Virus record (IMG/VR): IMGVR_UViG_3300045119_000242
Span: 1 to 28,545 of that record
Direction: 5' to 3' (one strand)
Source of the DNA: a virus
DNA length: 28,545 nt
Numbering within the stretch: the stretch's first letter is position 1; every line of letters begins with the position of its first letter. This document shows positions 5,535 to 13,340 of this stretch, piece by piece. The notes under the pieces are model-generated. The model saw only the letters and a program-made list of their open reading frames with translations, searched no databases and was not told the DNA's origin. Both the position numbers and the translations under genes were made by a program.

Positions 5535-6400
5535 GGGCGCCGACGATCATCCGCGTGTCCGCCCTCTCGGGTTATCCCGATTGCGAGCGGCGCGGCGCAA
5601 CGCGGCTGTTCTGGCGCGAGATCACGGCGGCGGGCTTCAAGCTCCGCCGGACGATGCGCGGGATCGGTGCCGCCGTCGGCAACGCGGTGCACCGGGCCGC
5701 GGCGGTGACGCTCGACGAAAAGGCGCGCTCGGGCCGACTCCCTCCGGTGACGGTCGCGACGGACATCGCGCGGGACTGGTTGCGCGAGGAGCTGGCGGCG
5801 GGCGAGGTCCGGTTCGACACGCCACAAGGCGCGACGCACAATCGGCAAGAGGCGGAGCTGCAAACGCTCGGCATGACCCGCGGTTATCACGGGATCATTG
5901 CGCCAACGGTCGAGCCGATCATCGTCGAGGAGCGGCTCGAAGCGGAGATCGAGCCAGGGCTGATCCTATCGGGTCAACCCGATGTCGTGGCGCGCGAGCC
6001 GAATGCGGTGCGGGATCTCAAAACCGGCGCGCGTGCGCCGTCGAGCTTTGCGCCGCAGCTCGGAGGCTATTCGCTGTTGTCGCGCTCGCATCATCTCGAC
6101 ATCGAGCGCGCGTCGATCGATTTCATCCAGCGGGCGCGGGTGAACAAGCCGCAGCCCGATCCGGTGTCAAAGATGGTGTCGGTTGTGACAGCCGAGACGG
6201 CGGCGTCGAACATTCTCAGGCACATAGCCGGTGACATTTCGACATTCCGCAACGGCGATCCGGCGCGGCGCATCCTGCCCGGCGATCCGTGGGCGTTCAC
6301 CGCAAATCCGTCGTCGATCTTGTGCTCGCCGAAATACTGCCCGGCGTTCGGGACGGACTTTTGTCACGAAGGCGATCCGGCCAAGGAGTCCGGTGAATGA
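5531..6400 (+). CDS. PD-(D/E)XK exonuclease of the RecB/AddB/Cas4 type with Fe-S-type cysteines
   Basis: A 289-residue nuclease starting at ATG 5531 (ATGA overlap). All landmarks of the RecB-type fold are visible: GNAVH with His54, GQPDVV with Asp151, RDLKTG with Asp162 and Lys164, and QLGGY (Gln176 to Tyr180). Four cysteines are placed as in Fe-S nucleases of the AddB/Cas4/Dna2 group: Cys18 before the nuclease core and Cys265, Cys270, Cys278 after it (C-x4-C-x7-C). The spacing differs from the common C-x2-C-x5-C. Followed in the operon by a putative annealing protein and an SMC-like ATPase, it probably resects phage DNA ends for recombination. No adaptation genes or CRISPR array are nearby, so a Cas4 role is not suggested. 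Confidence 0.85.
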   Translation: MRAPTIIRVSALSGYPDCERRGATRLFWREITAAGFKLRRTMRGIGAAVGNAVHRAAAVTLDEKARSGRLPPVTVATDIARDWLREELAAGEVRFDTPQGATHNRQEAELQTLGMTRGYHGIIAPTVEPIIVEERLEAEIEPGLILSGQPDVVAREPNAVRDLKTGARAPSSFAPQLGGYSLLSRSHHLDIERASIDFIQRARVNKPQPDPVSKMVSVVTAETAASNILRHIAGDISTFRNGDPARRILPGDPWAFTANPSSILCSPKYCPAFGTDFCHEGDPAKESGE

Positions 6401-6849
6401 GCGGCCCCCAGCTCGTCCACGACGATCGCGAGCGCGATCGCCAATGGGCGGAACGTGTGGCGAACGACCGCTTGGCGGAATTAACCGCGAACCTCTTGCG
6501 CGTCATTGCAGGCGGCGGAAAGCGATACACGATTATTGGTGAGGCGCAGGCATTTGTTGCGGCGGTCGTTGCGTATGTCGAGCTGACCGATACCCTTCCC
6601 GATGTCTCGGAATCCCTCCGGTTAAATCCCGCCCTGGATAGGCATAGGGCGGCGGGCGGGGAGCCCTACAGCGATCAGGGAATCGTCGAGGCGCAAGATA
6701 GCATTATCGCCGCCGCGCTACGGATCGTCGCGGCGCGAATGATCGGGCAAAATTCCCAGCTATCCGCCGCACGGGGCGCATTCCTCGGCGCGATGCGCGA
6801 GTTGTCGGAACGGCAAGCCGAAACGCGGGGGAAATTTTATGGGCGATAG
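6397..6849 (+). CDS. hypothetical helical protein (150 aa)
   Basis: A 150-residue, mostly helical protein. It begins MSGPQLVHDDRERDRQWAER and has long helices around residues 20-65 (LAELTANLLRVIAGGG, AQAFVAAVVAYVEL) and 95-145. It starts at ATG 6397 overlapping the nuclease stop. I recognise no domain; the position between nuclease and annealing protein suggests an accessory role in recombination, which is only an inference. Confidence 0.65.
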   Translation: MSGPQLVHDDRERDRQWAERVANDRLAELTANLLRVIAGGGKRYTIIGEAQAFVAAVVAYVELTDTLPDVSESLRLNPALDRHRAAGGEPYSDQGIVEAQDSIIAAALRIVAARMIGQNSQLSAARGAFLGAMRELSERQAETRGKFYGR

Positions 6850-6931
6850 AAAGCGCGGCCTTTGGCGCCGGGTTTTATGGCCCCGGGTTATGTCGCAAGA
6901 GCAACAGCGGCGAGGCCGCATAGGAGGAATG

Positions 6932-7906
6932 ATGCAGACCGCAGCCCGCCCCCAGCTCGTTAGCCCGCGCGCGGCGCAGACCCTCGAAGCGGTGCGCTCC
7001 GTCGCGGGCGGCTTCGATGTTGATGCGTGGCACGTCATGGATCAGCGGGATAACGCCCTCGTCGCCGACGAGGCGTTGCACGGCTCGGCGAGCGATAAAT
7101 TCGTTTATCACTTCAAGATCAACGGGACCGACGTTTCCGGGATCAGCGTCGTCGGCGCGCGGCATCTCGCGAATCTTTATCGCGGCCTAAAGCATCGCCT
7201 CGTCGGGTCCGTGCAAAAGACGGGCAGCCTCTTTGAATATCGCGCTTTCCCCCATGAGAATTTTGCGGGCGACACGCGATGCAGCATCGTTCCGGAGCTC
7301 GAAAGCGAGCCCGATTTTTATTCCTGTCTTTGCGAGATCACGGATCTAAAGACGGGCAACACGATTCAGGTCGAGGCGCGCGAGGAAAAGATCGGTCATA
7401 GCCGGGAGTCGGGCGATTACGAGAAGCCCCATTATCAGAAAATCGCGCAGTCGAAGGCGTACCGGAACGCGATCCTCTCGCTGATCCCGCAGGACATCGC
7501 GATCCGCTGGAAAGCCGAGATGCTGAAATTAGGCAAAGGCGAGACGATTACGGGCGGCGTGATCGAGGAGAAGCGGTCGAGCGTGTTGCGGTTCGCCGCG
7601 CAGCGGGCGATTGCGATCGATCGGCACGCGGTCGAGGCATTGACCCTCGATCAGATCGCGGGCCTTGGCGATGCGGCGCGCGACGGAAAGCTCCCCGCCT
7701 TCGTTGCCGCGGCGCAGGCTCTCGGGCTGGCGGTGTCGCAGAGCGAGGCGGCTCCCGCGGGCGAGGCGCAGCAGCAGCAAGAGCCCGCCCGGCGCCAGCG
7801 CGGACGCCCCCGCAACGAGGCGCCGCCCAAGCCGGACGCCCAAACGCCCGAGCCGGACGCCCCGCCGCAGGACGCGCCGCCGCGCGGGCGCGTGTCGTTC
7901 GATTAG
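6932..7906 (+). CDS. putative single-strand annealing recombinase with AT-hook-like tail
   Basis: A 324-residue protein. The start at ATG 6932 (or the adjacent ATG 6929) is favoured because AGGAGG lies just upstream at 6922-6927; a frame to ATG 6839 exists but overlaps the previous gene. The core (DKFVYHFKINGTDVSGISVV, then ARHLANLYRGL, then HYQKIAQSKAYRNAILSLIP, then IRWKAEMLKLG) is beta-strands followed by helices ending in a conserved-looking Gln/Lys/Arg helix, as in Erf/RecT/Rad52-type annealers. Its place after an exonuclease supports that role, as in lambda exo-bet. The C-terminal 80 residues are Pro/Ala/Gln-rich with an AT-hook-like RRQRGRPRNE. No signature of a named family is certain; the role is inferred. 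Confidence 0.55.
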   Translation: MQTAARPQLVSPRAAQTLEAVRSVAGGFDVDAWHVMDQRDNALVADEALHGSASDKFVYHFKINGTDVSGISVVGARHLANLYRGLKHRLVGSVQKTGSLFEYRAFPHENFAGDTRCSIVPELESEPDFYSCLCEITDLKTGNTIQVEAREEKIGHSRESGDYEKPHYQKIAQSKAYRNAILSLIPQDIAIRWKAEMLKLGKGETITGGVIEEKRSSVLRFAAQRAIAIDRHAVEALTLDQIAGLGDAARDGKLPAFVAAAQALGLAVSQSEAAPAGEAQQQQEPARRQRGRPRNEAPPKPDAQTPEPDAPPQDAPPRGRVSFD

Positions 7907-7917
7907 GAGCTCGAAGC

Positions 7918-8118
7918 ATGACTCAGGATCAGGCGATCGCCGTTTTGGTGCGCGCCCAAACCGCGAGTTATTCGCTGCAAGCGGCAGTCGATCAGATCGA
8001 CGATCCGGTCGATGCCCGGATTCTAGGGCACCTACGCAATGCCTTTCGGCACGCCCGCCACGTCGAGACTCTATGCCGTCAACAGCTATTGAAAGCGATC
8101 GAGCGGGGGGCGGCATGA
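7918..8118 (+). CDS. hypothetical helical protein (66 aa)
   Basis: A 66-residue all-helical protein (MTQDQAIAVLVRAQTASYSL, then ARILGHLRNAFRHARHVETL). ATG 7918 follows the annealing-protein stop by 11 bases with AGGAG upstream. Its stop overlaps the next start. No motif recognised. Confidence 0.65.
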   Translation: MTQDQAIAVLVRAQTASYSLQAAVDQIDDPVDARILGHLRNAFRHARHVETLCRQQLLKAIERGAA

Positions 8119-8543
8119 AAGGCGATCGCCAGCGGCGCGCGGCTGAACATATCGCGCGGATCAACGCGGAATGGGCGGAGGCCAGCAAGCGCAAGCGCGA
8201 GCTCGCCGACATTATCGCCGAGCACATTGTCGGCATGGAACGGCGCGACATAATCGATGCGATTCAAGCGGCGCTCGGCGGCGTCGGTTGGAACAACATG
8301 GCTTGGGAAAACAATTTCGTCCGGCCCGAAACGCTCCGGTTAATCCGCCAACTACATGCGCGGCTGATCGCCCCGGCGGATCTCGAAGCGGCCCCGATCC
8401 GTCTCATCGTGGCGGCGCGCGAGTTGCTCGATGCGATCCCGCCGTTTGCCCTAAGCGACGATCGAAAACACGCTTGGCCTTGCGTCAAACAGGCGGCGCA
8501 AGCCGTCGTCGAGGCTCTCGACGAATTGGAGCTCGAAGCATGA
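8115..8543 (+). CDS. hypothetical protein (142 aa)
   Basis: ATG 8115 forms an ATGA overlap with the previous stop. The 142 residues begin with a charged helix (AAEHIARINAEWAEASKRKR), continue with HIVGMERRDIIDAIQAAL and a WNNMAWENNFVRP segment, and end in a helix of acidic and hydrophobic residues. It may be an accessory or partner of the SMC-like ATPase encoded immediately downstream, judged only by coupling (ATGA at 8540). Confidence 0.65.
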   Translation: MKGDRQRRAAEHIARINAEWAEASKRKRELADIIAEHIVGMERRDIIDAIQAALGGVGWNNMAWENNFVRPETLRLIRQLHARLIAPADLEAAPIRLIVAARELLDAIPPFALSDDRKHAWPCVKQAAQAVVEALDELELEA

Positions 8544-10231
8544 TCAGCGTCCGGATCCGCGACTTCCGCGGCTGCGAGCGGGCCGACCTCGAGCTCCCGC
8601 CGATCGCCCTCCTCGGCGGACGCAACGGCGCGGGCAAGACTTCGATCGCGCAAGCCGCTGGCGCCGCCGCCTATGGCAACGCCCTCCCGGTGGCGGGATT
8701 GTCCCGCGGTTCCGCGGGCGTTCTGGTCCGCGTCGGGCAATCGACGGCTTTTGTCGAATTGCGGGGCGAATCGGGAACGACCCGGATCGATTGGCCCGCG
8801 GCGCAGGCGACAACCAATGGCACGCCGCCCAGGTCGAGCGAGTATGCCGCCGGGCTGACGAGCATCGCCGCCCTCGACGCCAAGGATCGCGGGCGAGTCC
8901 TGGCGGTCTATCTCAAAGCCGATCCGACAAAGGACGATCTCGCCGCCGCCCTGCGCGATCTCGATGCGGGCCCGGTGATCGATCGGGTTTGGCAATTGAT
9001 CGAGCAACATGGTTGGGATGGCGCCCATCAGCTCCGCCGCGAGACAGGCGCCGAGCTGAAAGGCCGATGGCGGCAGATCACGGGCGCCCATTATGGCTCG
9101 CGGGTTGCCGCATCCTGGCGCCCGGAGACGATCGTCGAGGAGGGCGCCGTCGAGACGAATCTCGTCGCCGCGGTGAATGATGCGACGGCGGCGCACAATC
9201 GCGCGGTCGGCGAGGCCGCGATCGCCGCGGTCGATCTCGATCGTCTGCGCCAGGAAGCGGCGACGATCGAGGAGCGCACGGCAGGGCTCGCCGAGGCGGA
9301 GGCTGCGATCGAGCGGCAACAGCAAGCCCTCGAAGCGGCGCAGCAAGCCCGCATCGCCCTCCCGCCGGACACCAGCGATCGAGGCGCCGAGATGCCGTGT
9401 CCGCATTGCGGCGGGCTTCTCATCCTGCGGCGGGTGTCGCTCGTCGAGACGCGGCTCGAACAGGCGCCGCTCGGCGTCGATCCCGGCGAATTGAAGCGGC
9501 GGCGGCTCGCGATCGCCGAGGCGGACGGCGCGATCGCCCATGAGACGGACGCGCTCAACGGGGCGCGACGCGCAGCAGCTCGGGCGCGAGAGCTGCTGCA
9601 GACCGCCACTGACGCCCGCCAGAGGCTCGACAGCGCACCCCAGGCGTCCGGCGCCAGTGGTAGCGTCGAGGCGGCGAGAGACGCCCTGGCGACCGCCGAG
9701 CGCCGCCTGCAGGCGTTCCGCCAGCGCGCCGAGGCGGACAACATTGCCGCGAACATCCGCGGAAACGAATTGCTTCTCGAACAGCTCGCGCCGGATGGCT
9801 TGCGGGGACGCAAGCTCGCCCGGGTGCTCGATGTCTTTAACGGCTCGCAGCTCGCCCCGCTTTGCGAGGCGGCGGGCTGGAAAGCCGTCGCGATCGATCC
9901 GGCGATGTCGCTCGCCTATGGCGGGCGCCCCTATGCGCTGTTGTCCTCGTCCGAGCAATATCGGGTCCGGATCATCCTGCAGCTCGCGATGGCGCGGCTC
10001 GACGGATCCGAGCTCGTCGTGATCGACGCGGCGGACATCCTCGACGCGCAGATGCGCTCGGGCTTGTTCGATCTCCTCGCCGACTCGCAGATCCCCCCGG
10101 CGCTCGTCTGCATGACGCTATCGCGGCGGGAACAGCTCCCCGATCTCGCCGCCGCGGGCCTCGGCGCGTCCTATTGGATCGAGGCGGGGATCGCCGAGCC
10201 GATCGCCCAGGCGCGGGAGGCGGCGGCGTGA
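8540..10231 (+). CDS. SMC/Rad50/SbcC-like ATPase with CxxC hook
   Basis: A 563-residue protein starting at ATG 8540 (ATGA overlap). Residues 1-40 hold the N-terminal half of an ABC-type head with Walker A GGRNGAGKTS (27-36) and the SMC-style opening (ISVRIRDFRGCERADLELP). Residues 205-285 and 310-400 are Ala/Glu/Arg-rich coiled coils flanking CPHC (287-290), the position of a Rad50 zinc hook. The second head half has a signature-like LSSSEQYR (468-475) and Walker B ELVVIDAADIL (491-501), in which the usual catalytic Asp-Glu pair is replaced by Asp-Ala-Ala-Asp. At under 600 residues it is far shorter than SbcC (about 1000). No SbcD-type phosphoesterase is adjacent; the PD-(D/E)XK nuclease upstream may be its partner. 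Confidence 0.85.
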   Translation: MISVRIRDFRGCERADLELPPIALLGGRNGAGKTSIAQAAGAAAYGNALPVAGLSRGSAGVLVRVGQSTAFVELRGESGTTRIDWPAAQATTNGTPPRSSEYAAGLTSIAALDAKDRGRVLAVYLKADPTKDDLAAALRDLDAGPVIDRVWQLIEQHGWDGAHQLRRETGAELKGRWRQITGAHYGSRVAASWRPETIVEEGAVETNLVAAVNDATAAHNRAVGEAAIAAVDLDRLRQEAATIEERTAGLAEAEAAIERQQQALEAAQQARIALPPDTSDRGAEMPCPHCGGLLILRRVSLVETRLEQAPLGVDPGELKRRRLAIAEADGAIAHETDALNGARRAAARARELLQTATDARQRLDSAPQASGASGSVEAARDALATAERRLQAFRQRAEADNIAANIRGNELLLEQLAPDGLRGRKLARVLDVFNGSQLAPLCEAAGWKAVAIDPAMSLAYGGRPYALLSSSEQYRVRIILQLAMARLDGSELVVIDAADILDAQMRSGLFDLLADSQIPPALVCMTLSRREQLPDLAAAGLGASYWIEAGIAEPIAQAREAAA

Positions 10232-10473
10232 ACACCGTCGAGCAACTCGAACAGGGAATGATCCTGGCGGCGTTGTTCGAGGAGGTCGAGCCGCTCGTCC
10301 GGTTGCTGCGGGGCGAGCTCGTAAATGCCCGGCAAGCGATGATCGTCGCAATGGCGGTTTGGATCGGTGAGGTTGTCGCGGCGCATCCGGGGATCAGGGA
10401 GCGCGATCGCGACGAACAGTTAAACCGGCTGATCGGGCTCATCGAAGCGTCTTATGCGAGGCGGCGGCGGTGA
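10228..10473 (+). CDS. hypothetical protein (81 aa)
   Basis: GTG 10228 forms a GTGA overlap with the ATPase stop. The 81-residue protein is helical, with a central hydrophobic helix (ARQAMIVAMAVWIGEVVAAH) that is too amphipathic to be a clear membrane span, and a basic C-terminus (YARRRR). No family recognised. Confidence 0.6.
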   Translation: MNTVEQLEQGMILAALFEEVEPLVRLLRGELVNARQAMIVAMAVWIGEVVAAHPGIRERDRDEQLNRLIGLIEASYARRRR

Positions 10474-10784
10474 AACTCTCTTACGACGCCGAGCGCCGCG
10501 CCGATGATCTGTCGGCGGAGATGGTGCGCGCGATCGCCCGCGAGCTCGTCGAGGATCCCACCAACCCGAGTCATACCTACATCGTGTTGCGCGCCCTGGC
10601 GCGATGCCTCGGTCCGACGCTCGCCGACGCCAATCGTAAGGTAGCTTGGTTTTGGTCCGAGGAATTGAGGCGGGAGCTGCGCCGCGCCCAAAGGTCCGGA
10701 GTATCGGTGAAATCCGGACAGAGAATTGATAATCGCGGCGCTCGGGCGCCTCGCCAACTGGCAAACGGGAAAGCGGGGGCGTAG
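10470..10784 (+). CDS. hypothetical protein (104 aa)
   Basis: GTG 10470 overlaps the previous stop (GTGA). The 104-residue protein is rich in charged helices (ERRADDLSAEMVRAIARELV; WFWSEELRRELRRAQRSG) and ends in a basic, probably disordered tail. The function is unknown. Confidence 0.6.
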   Translation: MKLSYDAERRADDLSAEMVRAIARELVEDPTNPSHTYIVLRALARCLGPTLADANRKVAWFWSEELRRELRRAQRSGVSVKSGQRIDNRGARAPRQLANGKAGA

Positions 10785-10788
10785 GTTT

Positions 10789-10995
10789 ATGGCCCGCGTC
10801 CGCCTTACCTTCCGCGAGCGAGATGTTACAGCCGCCATTCGAGCGGTCAAGCGAGCGGGCGGAACGGTGGCGCGGGTCGAGATCCGGGATGGTGGCGTAA
10901 GCATAGTGCTTACGGAAAAGCCGGGCCTCGATGCGGACAACACGACAATCGATGAGGATCAAATCAATGCCTTCGTTGAGAATAAAATACGTTAA
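10789..10995 (+). CDS. hypothetical protein (68 aa) overlapping the integrase start
   Basis: ATG 10789 follows the previous stop by 4 bases and is preferred over an earlier in-frame ATG at 10726 inside the upstream gene. It is a small alpha/beta protein: a strand, the helix DVTAAIRAVKRAGG, two strands (VARVEIRDGGVSIVL) and an acidic tail. The pattern resembles short phage proteins preceding integrases in alphaproteobacterial prophages. The last 29 bases overlap the integrase. Confidence 0.6.
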   Translation: MARVRLTFRERDVTAAIRAVKRAGGTVARVEIRDGGVSIVLTEKPGLDADNTTIDEDQINAFVENKIR

Positions 10996-12040
10996 TCTGT
11001 TCGAGACGCGATGGGGAAAGCCCATCTGCTATTTCCGGCGCGGCGGCGTCCGGATCCCTCTCACGGCGAAGTTTGGCTCGGCGACATGGTGGGCGCAGTA
11101 CACCGCCGCGCTCAACGGCCAGCCTTTGCCGCCGGATGGTCCGGGCGTCGGCGCCGAGCGCACGATCCCGCGCTCCCTCGATGCGGTCGTCGTCTCGTTG
11201 ATGCAGACGGCGGATTATCAGGGCTTGGCGCATCACTCGAAGCGGTCCTATCAGGCGGGCTTCAAACAGCTCCGCGAGCATTTCGGCAAAAAGGATATTC
11301 GCGTGTTCGAGCACGCGGCGCTGAAAAAGATTTTCGATGGCGTCGCGAAGAAAAAGCCCGGATCGGCCAATGAATTGCTCCGCGTTATGCGGGCGATCTT
11401 CAAGCACGCGCGGACGCTCGGCTATCGCAATGATGATCCGACGACGGGCTTGAAAAAGCGCGGCCTTGTCAACGAGGAGGGGCATTATTCCTGGCTAGAC
11501 GAGGATATCGAGCGGTATCGCGCGCATCATCCCCTCGGCACGGCGGCGCGGCTCGCGTTGGAGATCGCGCTCAACACGGGTTTGCGGCGGAGTGATCTCG
11601 TGCTCCTCGGGCGCCAGCATGTCCGCGACGGGAAGATCCGCATCAAGCCGGTAAAGACGGCCAAGAAAAACATTTGGGTTTCGATCCCGGTAACGCCCGC
11701 GCTTCGCGCCGCGATCGATGCGATGCCGCCGCGGGATAGTGGACTCGCGCTCCTCGGCAATCCGGCGAACGGCGGCAGGGATTACAGCGCGGACACATTC
11801 GGCAAGGCGTTTGCCGGATGGTGCAACGAGGCGGGCCTCCCGCCGCAAGCTCGGGCGCACGGTCTGCGGAAGGCGATTGTCCGGATCCTCGTCGATCTCG
11901 GTGTCGAGTTCCTCGACATCATGGCGATCACCGGCCACCGCGATCCGAAAACGCTCATGATCTATGCGCGGGATCGCAATCAAGCCAAGCTCGCCGAGCG
12001 CGCGATGGGCAAGATGATCGCGGCGGGAGGCGCGGCATGA
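10967..12040 (+). CDS. int: tyrosine recombinase / phage integrase
   Basis: A 357-residue site-specific tyrosine recombinase. ATG 10967 is chosen for its GAGGA ribosome site 8 bases upstream; an in-frame ATG at 10931 lies earlier. Residues 7-54 form a short N-terminal domain (YVNLFETRWGKP, YFRRGGVRIPL, YTAALNGQPLP), probably binding arm-type sites. Residues 70-165 are the core-binding SAM-like domain. The catalytic domain shows Arg207 in LNTGLRRSDL, a Lys-rich strand near 230-236, His298 and Arg301 in HGLRK, His324 in TGHRD and the nucleophile Tyr333 in LMIYAR: all the expected residues. It should integrate and, with a partner, excise the phage genome. I see no obvious excisionase. Confidence 0.93.
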   Translation: MPSLRIKYVNLFETRWGKPICYFRRGGVRIPLTAKFGSATWWAQYTAALNGQPLPPDGPGVGAERTIPRSLDAVVVSLMQTADYQGLAHHSKRSYQAGFKQLREHFGKKDIRVFEHAALKKIFDGVAKKKPGSANELLRVMRAIFKHARTLGYRNDDPTTGLKKRGLVNEEGHYSWLDEDIERYRAHHPLGTAARLALEIALNTGLRRSDLVLLGRQHVRDGKIRIKPVKTAKKNIWVSIPVTPALRAAIDAMPPRDSGLALLGNPANGGRDYSADTFGKAFAGWCNEAGLPPQARAHGLRKAIVRILVDLGVEFLDIMAITGHRDPKTLMIYARDRNQAKLAERAMGKMIAAGGAA

Positions 12041-12435
12041 ATCAAGTTGATAAGGAAAAATGGCGGCGCCTTGTTCCGATCCTAATCGTCGGCGCCTTGT
12101 TAATCGGCGGGTATGAAGTCCTGAGTAACAAAAGCCCGCCGCCGGTCTTATCGGAGCCGCAGCCGCAGCCCAGCGGCTCAGCGGCAAAGCTCGGCGATGT
12201 CGATCCGCGGCTCCTCGCTGAGGCAGCCGCGGGCCTCGATGCGAAGATGCATGAGGTAGCGGCATGGTGCGAGGCGCATCCCGGCGCCGACGGCCCGAGT
12301 CCGTTGTGGCATTGCGACCCGCTCATGATCGTGACGTCGTTCAATATGCAATTGCAATGGTGCGACGCGCATCCGGGGCAGAAAACCGAGCTTTGCGACA
12401 TCGCGCGTCGTGAGTTGGCGCGTGGTGCGAAATGA
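12037..12435 (+). CDS. membrane-anchored protein with paired WC-xAHPG motifs (132 aa)
   Basis: ATG 12037 overlaps the integrase stop (ATGA). After a short basic N-terminus (KEKWRR), residues 13-29 form one hydrophobic segment (VPILIVGALLIGGYEVL), then a Pro-rich linker, then a soluble domain with two near-identical motifs (AAWCEAHPG and LQWCDAHPG) and two further cysteines (WHCDP, ELCDI). The topology suggests an N-terminal anchor with a periplasmic domain, possibly held by disulfides. The repeated motif suggests internal duplication. It may be a lysogenic-conversion gene; function unknown. Confidence 0.65.
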   Translation: MNQVDKEKWRRLVPILIVGALLIGGYEVLSNKSPPPVLSEPQPQPSGSAAKLGDVDPRLLAEAAAGLDAKMHEVAAWCEAHPGADGPSPLWHCDPLMIVTSFNMQLQWCDAHPGQKTELCDIARRELARGAK

Positions 12436-12464
12436 TCTTTTGAGCGCGAGGATTTGGAGATCCT

Positions 12465-13067
12465 ATGAGCATCGAGCCGCTCGCCCGCGGGATCTCCCGC
12501 ATCGTCCCGCCCATCAAGCGGAGCTGCGGCGGCTGCACCCTCTGTTGCCAGCTTATCGGCGTGGCGGAGCTCAACAAAAAATCATTCGAGGATTGCGTCC
12601 ACCGTCACGGCGTCTTGCACGCCAGCGGGCCCGGCTGCGGCATCTATGCCAGCCGCCCCCGATCGTGCGCCGCATGGGCTTGTATGTGGCTCCGCAGCGA
12701 TCCTACGGACTGGCCCGAGGCGGAGCGGCCCGATCGCGTCGGCTTCGTCGTCGACGAGCTCGTCGACCTGATCCGCCTAAACGGTGTCGAGACGCCCGCG
12801 GCGCAGATTTGGGTATCGCAGGGCTTCGATGATGCATGGCGGCAGGATCCGGGGACGGCGATCATCGCCGCCCTGATCAACAAAGGGCTTGCCGTGCTTT
12901 GGCGCCTCTATGGCGGCAAGGAGTCGATCGCCTTCGCGCGCAACAAGGATGGCGAGATCGAGCGGTCGCTCCCGACGCCGATCGTCCGCGACGATCGCCT
13001 CGGCGATGAGCGGGAACGCTCGCGCCGGGTTGCCGAGATCGCCGCGCGCCGGGGAGCGAAGCTATGA
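12465..13067 (+). CDS. YkgJ/UPF0153-type cysteine-cluster protein
   Basis: A 200-residue protein with the family's N-terminal Cys cluster: SCGGCTLCCQ (residues 20-29), then a later Cys at EDC, CGIY, RSCAAWAC. The pattern (C-x2-C-x2-CC ... C ... C-x-IY-x-x-RPxxC) is that of the putative zinc- or iron-chelating YkgJ family, of unknown biochemical role. The C-terminal half is extended and charged. A GGAG ribosome site precedes ATG 12465. Such genes recur in phages near regulatory or accessory modules. The family call is good; the function is unknown. Confidence 0.82.
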   Translation: MSIEPLARGISRIVPPIKRSCGGCTLCCQLIGVAELNKKSFEDCVHRHGVLHASGPGCGIYASRPRSCAAWACMWLRSDPTDWPEAERPDRVGFVVDELVDLIRLNGVETPAAQIWVSQGFDDAWRQDPGTAIIAALINKGLAVLWRLYGGKESIAFARNKDGEIERSLPTPIVRDDRLGDERERSRRVAEIAARRGAKL

Positions 13068-13336
13068 TCCGGATTTTCCGGGGCGAGGTTGGCTGGATCT
13101 GGCGCAGCCGCGAGCCCGCGAGAAGCCCGCCCGATCCGAGATATCCCCGCGGCACCGAGCTCGATGTCACAAAAGGCGCAAGCGTCCGCTGTTCGCTGCG
13201 CCTGCCATATCCCGCGCAGGGCGTCGGGACATGGTTGATCCGCTGCGAGGCTTGCGGATGGCAAGGCGCCGTGACAGCCGCCGGGCGCGACGACGATCCG
13301 ATGATCGTTTTGATCCCGTGCAAATCCGATGCGTGA
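13064..13336 (+). CDS. small phage protein with zinc-knuckle-like CEACG (90 aa)
   Basis: ATG 13064 overlaps the previous stop (ATGA). The C-terminal half (VRCSLRLPYPAQGVGTWLI, RCEACGWQGAVTAAGR, DDPMIVLIPC) has the cysteines and the Pro-Tyr-Pro and TAAGRxDDP elements that I recall from a widespread short hypothetical phage protein. A zinc-binding role is likely (Cys, C-x2-C, final Cys). It is the last clear gene of the rightward operon. Confidence 0.65.
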   Translation: MIRIFRGEVGWIWRSREPARSPPDPRYPRGTELDVTKGASVRCSLRLPYPAQGVGTWLIRCEACGWQGAVTAAGRDDDPMIVLIPCKSDA

Positions 13337-13340
13337 GAAA

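Noticed and set aside
5531-6400. Nuclease as Cas4 of a CRISPR system
   Set aside because: No Cas1, Cas2 or repeat array is in the window; phage recombination explains the context better.
8264-9958. Long minus-strand ORF (564 aa)
   Set aside because: It is antisense to the SMC-like ATPase, is rich in Arg/Gly/Ala, has no domain, and reflects GC-rich third-position bias.
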